Positions 57,270 to 64,000 of a DNA stretch of 64,000 nt are shown here, piece by piece. Both the position numbers and the translations under genes were made by a program. Numbering within the stretch: position 1 is the first letter of the stretch; every line of letters starts with the position of its first letter. Source of the stretch: Neoechinorhynchus agilis (Eukaryota; Acanthocephala); the NCBI GenBank assembly GCA_051530055.1, contig CM121341.1, positions 10,664,001-10,728,000 on the forward strand. The letters run 5' to 3'. The notes beneath the pieces were generated by a model. It saw only the letters and a list, made by a program, of their open reading frames with translations. It was not told the DNA's origin and searched no databases.

Positions 57270-58900
57270 GAAAATTCAGTTAGGTGAAAGTATCCATAGT
57301 TAAAGAAGTTTGCAAAAATCAAAATCTAGAATAAAAAATAAAGAAAATTGAACAACTTATCGAAATACATTGTATGCAAATGAAAATATTTTTAAGCGTT
57401 TTCGAATTCAGTATCATTTTTAGGGTTTAAAGAAAAATCAATATTTAAAATTTTACGCTTCGAATTTTAAAATATAAAAAGGATGAAAAATTATTATCAA
57501 CAAGAATGTTTAGGCGTGGACGAAATTATTTTTAGACGTTCAAGATATCGCTGTTAATTTACCATTAAAATCAGTAGATACGAATACGTAAAATTTAACA
57601 AAGCAATTTTAAAGTTTTAGGCTACCAACCCGTTTTGTAGGAGTAATTTAAAATTTATTGTCCAACAAGATAGAAAATTATCTACACCTAGATATCTTCT
57701 AATTTGTTCAAGCTAATTTTCGATCTGAATAATATCCCGTGGTTCCACCGAAATTGTCAATTTTTAAAACACAAAAAGCGACTTTTGGTCTTTTGGTGTT
57801 TGATAATAACCAGTACTGTCCTATTTCGTAAAAAACACTACTTTATCTAGAAAAATTGGCCAAATACATGGAAACTTTGAAATTATAAAATGTCTGATCA
57901 TTTTGGATAGCTAAGTAAATTAACCATATGAAGAATCTGAATTCACTAATTTATTTAACCGACATTCCACTTCTCGGATAATTCCGACATTTCTTCAAGG
58001 TTTATCATTGCTTCTAAGTTTTCTACAATGTAAATTCGTGAGAAAACTCACAAGCAATCAGAAGCCTCGGAAACAAATCATCGGTTAATTTAAATCGGAG
58101 GGGTGGCAAAATTAAGAAAAAGAAAGTATATTTTTCCCCAACAAATTTCTTTTTTACTAAAGAAAAACACTGTGAATGTCGGATCAAAATAGTTAGAAAC
58201 CTTGATTCGTTTAAATTTTAATGTATATTCAATTCTTGGATCGTAAGAGACTACAAATTTGAGAAATGGTTCTAATTTTTAGAGAGAGCGAGAAGATACA
58301 GTTATTCAAAGCGCATGAGTTGATCCAGATTTTTCGCGAGATCTCAATGAAGGGAACAATGACGCTCCTTCACTATGAGTGCATTCGCTAAAAGCTTCAC
58401 ATAGTGGGATCGTGCAAGCTCCGTAAAAATCTAAAATACGAACTCTCTCTACGTCTGTTCAAAAGCAAACGCACCCATTTCTTGATTTTTATGGTGTATG
58501 AAGAAAAAACTACGTGTTGTTAAGGCTTATTTCGAACTTTCACTGAGTGTCATGGTTGCAAACGCAACGTGAGACAGAAAATCTCATATTTACGAAATCC
58601 TTTTGAGTGTAGCTAAAAAACGATTACGAAGGTGATTCTCGTCAAATTACAACAAAATCTCGGTTAGATTCCATAAAATCTTCACGTTTTTTCATGAGGT
58701 ATGATAATTCCATCCTTAGATTTATTTAGAACTTGATTTAAATCGCTTCAAACGTCGCCTTTCAATTTTTAAACGATTTCTATACGGAGTAAAGAATAGT
58801 CCTGCAAAAAAGAGTTCCAAGAACTTGAATCCGAACTATAAATTTAATCTTTCTTAGTTAAATCTGTCTCAGCTCTTTTTTGTGATGAATCACCAAATTT
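57270..58900. other. AT-rich intergenic, no gene seen
   Basis: About 1.6 kb with dense stops in all frames. No repeat structure or RNA gene identified. Confidence 0.5.
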
Positions 58901-58904
58901 GGTT

Positions 58905-59065
58905 TAAATGCTAGGATGCTTCGGAAAAGAAGCCAATAATTTCCTCTCACGACTGGGAGGGGGTACCGGCGACATGCGCTCCAGCAGCTCCCTGATGCAG
59001 CGAGACAGTCGCAGAATTGGACGAAAAGGAGGAATTTGTGAACTGGAAGATAAAAAATTTTGTAG
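58905..59065 (+). mobile_element. Short LINE tail remnant
   Basis: Plus-strand reading FLSRLGGGTGDMRSS followed by LMQRDSRRIGRKGG parallels the LINE tails at 3030-3302 and 28620-28890 (L...l...TGD.Ra..fL.Q..s.a.qrGN). The GC-richer 58955-59035 stands out against its AT-rich surroundings. Confidence 0.45.
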
Positions 59066-59399
59066 ATGAAAAGATCTTGAGAAATAAAAAAGTTACAAAT
59101 AACAAAGTATCCGTTTAACTAAAAACTTAAAATTTAGCCTTTCCCTTTTTTAGAATTGATCAATAAGTTGTGTTAGAAAATTATCGTCCACTTCGTCTTG
59201 AAGCACAAATCCCCAAATCTGAGATATTTTAGAAAAACAAATCCGATCAAATCCACTTAATTGTCGCATTAAGTTTTGGTCAGGAGAACTATTTATGCTT
59301 CTAAAGGGCCTCCATGTTCTTTAATCTTACTAAAAATCCTGTAGTCTAAAACTTTAACTAGATTTTTTGGTTTAATACGCATCAATTATTATTATCGTT

Positions 59400-59600
59400 T
59401 GAGGCGGTTCACAGTCGTATTTTAGCCAATCAAAATCCTCCTAAGGTTAATATTCAACTAATTGTTTTAGAATGTAATAAACAGTGAGACGTTGATTGGT
59501 CAAGAAATTTACGTCACAGCGATAATCCCAACAGTATAAGAATCGACTTTTACACGGTGACGTCATAAACACATACGAAAGAAAGCATACAGAAAGGGTT
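59400..59600. promoter_or_regulatory. Promoter-like island: CRE site and CCAAT boxes
   Basis: A palindromic CRE/ATF site TGACGTCA at 59558-59565, a half-site TTACGTCAC near 59508, CCAAT in AGCCAATCA near 59430 and its reverse ATTGG near 59497 lie within about 140 bp. No gene starts next to it in this window, so the target is unknown. Could be chance. Confidence 0.25.
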
Positions 59601-59689
59601 CATGGAAGCCGCCTGAAAACTTAGTGTTCTAAAAGCCTATTTTGCGACAAATGAAAATATTGGAACGTTCAATACGAATGCATTCTAAC

Positions 59690-59965
59690 GAGTGGCTCAG
59701 CCGGTAGTCTTTTTATAGATACGCTTTATAGTCCACCCCGACTTCAGTCTGCTCCCGATCTCAGTTAGGGTCAAGTGGTTCGAATCCGTTACCGCCGATG
59801 AGGCACACCCAAAAGGGGACGAAATACCTCGTCGAAGGAAAGAGGAAATTCACGGATGAGTCTTGCCTTCTCTGGAGGTATCTGAGATCTTTCAAACTCA
59901 TAACCGTACGGTATTAAGGCATTGATCGCAGACCAGCGCTTCCCAGACCGAAATCGATGGACTGT
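59690..59965 (+). mobile_element. tRNA-derived SINE, copy d
   Basis: Head begins near 59693 (GAGTGGCTCAGCCGGTAG, A-box-like), with the B-box-like GGTTCGAATCC at 59778. The body has GGGGACGAAATACCTCGTC and CACGGATGAGTCTTGCC, and the tail has AACCGTACGGTATTAAGGC then CGCTTCCCAGACCGAAATCG. Diverged from copies a and b but with the same block order, which confirms the family and its orientation. Confidence 0.7.
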
Positions 59966-59999
59966 GTGTCCATTCGACCGCGTATGGAATAATAAAACA

Positions 60000-60145
60000 T
60001 ATCGATATAGAGATTAATTTATTGATTTCCTTTCACACAACATTTCGTCCGTTTCGTAGGACTACTACGGGTTGTTTCACAAGTTTTCTAATATGTAAGA
60101 ACCTGAAGAAGCCCGACGAAATGAAAATCACAAATACTGCAAAAA
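60000..60145. repeat. F2 palindromic element, diverged
   Basis: Left arm GATATAGAGATTAATTTATT then GATTTCCTTTCACACAACAT and TTCGTCCG; the right part has CCTGAAGAAGCCCGACGAAATG. Shares order and sequence with 44495-44625. Confidence 0.55.
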
Positions 60146-60164
60146 AAGCAACAACGATTCAGTT

Positions 60165-60290
60165 GTAAAAAAACAGTTTTGAAGGAATTTTATTAAATCC
60201 GATATTTCGGAGGTACAATCGTAGCCACAAACTTATTGTGCCTCCGAAATATCTGGTTTAATAAATTCCTTTAATTTTTCGGCTATAAAC
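60165..60290. repeat. Foldback element with CGAAATAT arms
   Basis: Left arm GGAATTTTATTAAATCCGAT then ATTTCGGAGGTACAAT; right arm ATTGTGCCTCCGAAATATCT then GGTTTAATAAATTCC. A long hairpin with a loop of about 20 nt. It lies downstream of the TGR 3' UTR. Confidence 0.7.
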
Positions 60291-60428
60291 AAACATCAAA
60301 ATAATTCAACGTTCAAAACAAAAAATTGGGGCTGCTAAGACCCAATTATCGTAGGACACTTTCAAAGGCGTGTCAAAACAAAAAAGTCGAGATTTATTTG
60401 AAACTATTAAATAGCAGTTCAAAATTTG

Positions 60429-60500
60429 AAAAAAGGCATTCATGTCTAATCCACCTGAGAAGACAAGGTTTAGAATTAAACATTCATTTGGCCGTTTTTT
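60429..60500 (-). promoter_or_regulatory. SECIS element (form 2) in the TGR 3' UTR
   Basis: Read on the minus strand from 60500. Helix I is AAAAAA-C-GGC (60500-60491) pairing GCC-TTTTTT (60437-60429). An internal loop leads to the SECIS quartet, 5' ATGA (60487-60484) opposite 3' TGA (60442-60440). Helix II is ATGTTTAAT (60483-60475) pairing ATTAGACAT (60450-60442 region), nine pairs including one G-U. The apical loop opens with the unpaired AA at 60471-60469, followed by a mini-stem CCT-TG / CA-GG as in form 2 SECIS. It starts about 60 nt after the TAA. Folding was done by eye. Confidence 0.82.
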
Positions 60501-60560
60501 GCTAGAAAAAGAGGTCGAACTGCTTCAAGATCTGTTTTCCGCGTTTGGAAAACAGTTCCC

Positions 60561-62605
60561 TTAACCTCAGCATCCACCGGAGCCGATTTCGGCCCCTGAT
60601 GCCTTAGTCACTGTAAGTTTAGTAAAGGACTCTGCCGACGTCGGGTGAATACCGACGAGTTCGTCAAAGTCTGATTTCCTTGCTCCGAGTTTGATCCCAA
60701 GTGCGAATCCTTGAGTGACTTCGCCAGCGTTGGGGCCGAAGTAATGGAAGCCAACAACACGTTCATCGTCAGGTTTAAGAACTATGAGTTTGATATAACA
60801 CACGTCTGAAGATCGATGTGGAACAGTCCATTCAAAAGGAAATATATTATTATGGTAGACATCAATGTTGCCTTCTCCGAATCTTCGTTTTGCCTCTTGT
60901 TCTGATAGGCCTATACATCCGTATTCGAGAGGAGTGAAGACAGTCGTAGGGACAGCGTTGTAGTTCATTTTCTTTGTAGATTTCGAAAATAAACGTTCGG
61001 CCAGTAAAATGCCCGCTTTGATTGCAACTGGGGTCAACTCAAGACCCAACTGTCCCGATGCGTCGTTCGATGGCATTGAGAAATCTCTTATGCAATCTCC
61101 AATGGCATAGACGTGATCAGCACTTGTCTTCTCATTAATTGTAACGATTTTCTTAGTCTTTGGGTCAATCAGAACATCTCCGGCGTTTTCAAGTTTAAGC
61201 CCATCGAGAACAGGATCGCGTCCGATTGCGAAAATAACCGTGTTTACCTCAGAAATGCATCCAGTTTCATCAGTGTCGAGGTTCTTGTAATGAACACTGA
61301 CCTCCCGTTTATCGGTTCCGTCAAAATTCATCCCGGACGCACTTGCCTGTTGTGTGCATTCAATCCGGGTGGGAATCGTCGTCCTTAAGAATTCAACACC
61401 CACTTCGTTCTCCATATAAGCACCGATCAAATTGGCGATTTCCTGATCGAATCCTCTAAGAAGAATACTTCTGATCATAACAGTTACGTCGCATCCCAAC
61501 TCGCGTAAAAATCCAGCGCATTCAAGGGCAACGTAGCTTGCGCCAATAACCACGGTTTTGCCAGGATAACGCTTAAGCCAAAATATGTCGTCGCTCGTTA
61601 TTCCGAGTTCTTTAGCACCAGGGATCCCCGGATACCGAGGACGTCCGCCAACTGCAATCACAAACTTCTCTGAACTAATCTCAGTCACTTCTCCTTTCTT
61701 ATCCATACATCGTAGAACGTGAGGAGATTTGAACTCACCGTAACTATTCTTATAATCAATCTTGGCTCGTCGTAGTTGTCCACGGTAATTAAAATTTAAA
61801 GAAAGAATGTGATTGTTAATGTTATCTATCAATGTTTCGTAATCGTTTTTGATCGATTCATGATCCAATTTCCAACCAAACGACTCACCATCTTTCATGT
61901 ATTCACCAATCAAAGCAGCCTGATGGAACAGCTTTTTAGGGATGCATCCAACGTTCACACATGTTCCTCCGTATCCCCACGAAATGCCCATTGGAGTTGG
62001 TTTAACGAAATCAAGGATGCACACTCTTGCGCCGAGTTTAGCCGCTTCTTTTGCACAAGCGTTTCCGCCAGAACCTCCACCGATCACAACGAGATCATAG
62101 TCGTATTGGCGATCAGGATCGCCACTTGCTTTCGAAAGCGAATCCTGAGGAGCTAGTTTTCGGTTTAAAATCGCATCCAACTTTCCATTCTCAACGGCTT
62201 CTTTTGTACTGTCACATCCACCAATATGGAGCCCACGGACTACCACATTTGGAACAGTTTTTTGTCCTGTTCGCCGAATAATTTCTGCTTTTATCGCAGC
62301 ACCGTCCTCCATCTCGTCCATGTCCACAGCCTTAAACTTCTTCTTCAATTCAGTTAGCAAATTCTTCACCTAAAAAAGTACACACCTATTTTACCTCTGA
62401 AAATATGGCGAAATTTCGAAATCAACTAATAAACGCCATGTCTCTAAAGGTAAATCAATTCAAAAAATCAACATACCTCACGACAGTATGGACACGTTGA
62501 CCGACTGAACACGACGATCTCGTTTTCTCGAACATATTGGTCCACGAGTTCACTTGCCCGAGTTAATGCAAAATAACTCGAGGAAACCGGAGTTAAAGTT
62601 ACCAT
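60561..62605 (-). CDS. TXNRD3: Thioredoxin-glutathione reductase, selenocysteine-containing (GCUG end)
   Basis: NADPH-dependent flavoprotein that reduces thioredoxin and glutathione disulfides. Two exons (62605-62477 and 62369-60561) with a 107-nt GT-AG intron. Residues 1-110 form a glutaredoxin domain with the CPYC site (38-41) split from TVPNVVVRGLHIGG by the intron. The reductase part follows: FAD-binding GGGSGG (about 140-145), redox GGTCVNVGCIPKKL (about 178-191), VIGASYVALECAGFL, VYAIGDC and HPTSAESFTKL. The frame reaches GSGGC, then TGA (60567-60569), GGT and TAA, so it reads Gly-Cys-Sec-Gly-stop, the classic redox tail. A SECIS lies downstream. Total 645 residues counting Sec at 644. 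ATG at 62605 is the first in frame. TXNRD3 is the vertebrate name for this domain architecture; strict orthology is not shown. A ~178-bp satellite starts about 230 bp upstream. Confidence 0.97.
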
Positions 62606-62833
62606 CGATCTTTGTGTAGAGATCTAAAACGAAATGTGAGTATGACACTCAAAGGTGCGCGTCGAGCAGTGAGTTTCTGGATAAAGCTTAATCATTTTCT
62701 TAGTTTCCCCAACTTAAGAAATGAGACAATTTGTGTTCACTGACGCAAAAAACGAGGAATATATCGATTTCTTAAATTGCTCAATCGATAATGGCAGCTG
62801 AAATTGGGGAAAATTTTAAGGGTAAATTTAAAA

Positions 62834-64000
62834 GCCTTTATAAGTAGAACTTTTAGAATAAAGAAATACGATTTTGCGAAGATTGGTACAAAGGAACAAA
62901 TTAGAGTAGAAATTGCGAATCAAATCAATAATTCGATCGATAAGTAGGTTTGTCGGCGGCTCTTGATGTTTCCTAGAAAAAAATACAGACATTTGTGAGC
63001 GTATTCTTTCCAACTTTTATAAGTAGAACTTTTAGAATAAAGAAATACGATTTTGCGAAGATTGGTAAAAGGAACAAATTAGAGTAGAAAACGAATCAAA
63101 TCAATAATTCGATCGATAAGTAGGTTTGTCGGCGGCTCTTGATGTTTCCTAGAAAAAAATACAGACATTTGTGAGCGTATTCTTTCCAACTTTTATAAGT
63201 AGAACTTTTAGAATAAAGAAACACGATTTTGCGAAGATTGGTACAAAGGAACAAATTAGAGTAGAAATTACGAATCAAATCAATAATTCGATCGATAAGT
63301 AGGTTTGTCGGCGGCTCTTGATGTTTCCTAGAAAAAAATACAGACATTTGTGAGCGTATTCTTTCCAACTTTTATATGTAGAACTTTTAGAATAAAGAAA
63401 CACGATTTTGCAAGATGGTACAAAGGAACAAATTAGTAGAAATTACGAATCAAATCAATAATTCGATCGATAAGTAGGTTTGTCGGCGGCTCTTGATGTT
63501 TCCTAGAAAAAAATACAGACATTTGTGAGCGTATTCTTTCCAACTTTTATAAGTAGAACTTTTAGAATAAAGAAATACGATTTTGCGAAGATTGGTACAA
63601 AGGAACAAATTAGAGTAGAAATTACGAATCAAATCAATAATTCGATCGATAAGTAGGTTTGTCGGCGGCTCTTGATGTTTCCTAGAAAAAAATACAGACA
63701 TTTGTGAGCGTATTCTTTCCAACTTTTATAAGTAGAACTTTTAGAATAAAGAAACACGATTTTGCGAAGATTGGTACAAAGGAACAAATTAGAGTAGAAA
63801 TTACGAATCAAATCAATAATTCGATCGATAAGTAGGTTTGTCGGCGGCTCTTGATGTTTCCTAGAAAAAATACAGACATTTGTGAGCGTATTCTTTCCAA
63901 CTTTTATAAGTAGAACTTTTAGAATAAAGAAACACGATTTTGCGAAGATTGGTACAAAGGAACAAATTAGAGTAGAAATTACGAATCAAATCAATAATTC
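62834..64000. repeat. Tandem satellite, unit ~178 bp, continues past window end
   Basis: Units begin at CAACTTTTATAAGTAG: 63011, 63187, 63366, 63541, 63720 and 63898, spacing 175-179, plus a partial first unit near 62834. The unit contains TTCGATCGATAAGTAGG, TTTGTCGGCGGCTCTTGATG and ACAGACATTTGTGAGCG. Units differ by only a few bases, so the array is young or homogenised. Short open frames inside are by-products of the repeat. Confidence 0.95.

Noticed and set aside
62834-64000. CRISPR-like array
   Set aside because: Units are contiguous ~178-bp satellites with no short repeat-spacer structure, in an animal genome.

Overview
This is nuclear DNA from a compact, AT-rich invertebrate animal genome. 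Animal-type genes (VPS33B, SOAT, PSMB4, USP39, Emi/Rca1-like, forkhead, eEFSec) carry many very short introns, mostly 38-47 nt where I could fit both splice sites. Transposable elements typical of animals (Penelope-like elements, LINEs, tRNA-derived SINEs, foldback elements, one LTR fossil) are numerous. I cannot name the species. A selenocysteine-containing thioredoxin-glutathione reductase plus eEFSec rules out lineages that lost selenoproteins, such as most insects. A mite-like arthropod, a flatworm or another small-bodied invertebrate would all fit. Layout: 1-11 kb is a graveyard of nested retroelements: a LINE, an LTR-element fossil with a LINE tail inside it, Penelope-like fragments and a second LINE. 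11.4-14 kb holds a minimal forkhead gene and a USP-family deubiquitinase, both on the minus strand. 14.8-20 kb holds a composite repeat with two SINEs and a second, almost identical Penelope copy. 20.4-26.3 kb is a minus-strand gene cluster: an Emi/Rca1-like APC/C inhibitor, eEFSec and PSMB4. 26.4-31.9 kb is repeat debris with a LINE tail. 31.9-33.4 kb is USP39, the only confident plus-strand host gene. 34-55.6 kb is another minus-strand cluster: a Cys-rich CCxSxSCxC repeat protein, an unrecognised multi-exon gene, VPS33B, an RRP15-like protein, pyridoxal kinase with a satellite behind its start, class II CPD photolyase, SOAT and a Tyr/Arg-rich ORF. 55.6-60.4 kb is mostly noncoding with LINE, SINE and foldback pieces. 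60.4-62.6 kb is the Sec-containing TGR with a recognisable SECIS element. 62.8 kb to the end is a ~178-bp satellite. The clearest functional theme is selenocysteine use. eEFSec (22.8-24.7 kb) is the elongation factor that delivers Sec-tRNA. TGR (60.6-62.6 kb) is a client, with an in-frame TGA followed by Gly and stop, and a SECIS about 60 nt downstream of that stop. The second theme is a set of unrelated repeat families (palindromic elements and tRNA-derived SINEs) that carry hammerhead-ribozyme-like cores, CTGANGA plus a hairpin plus GAAA.
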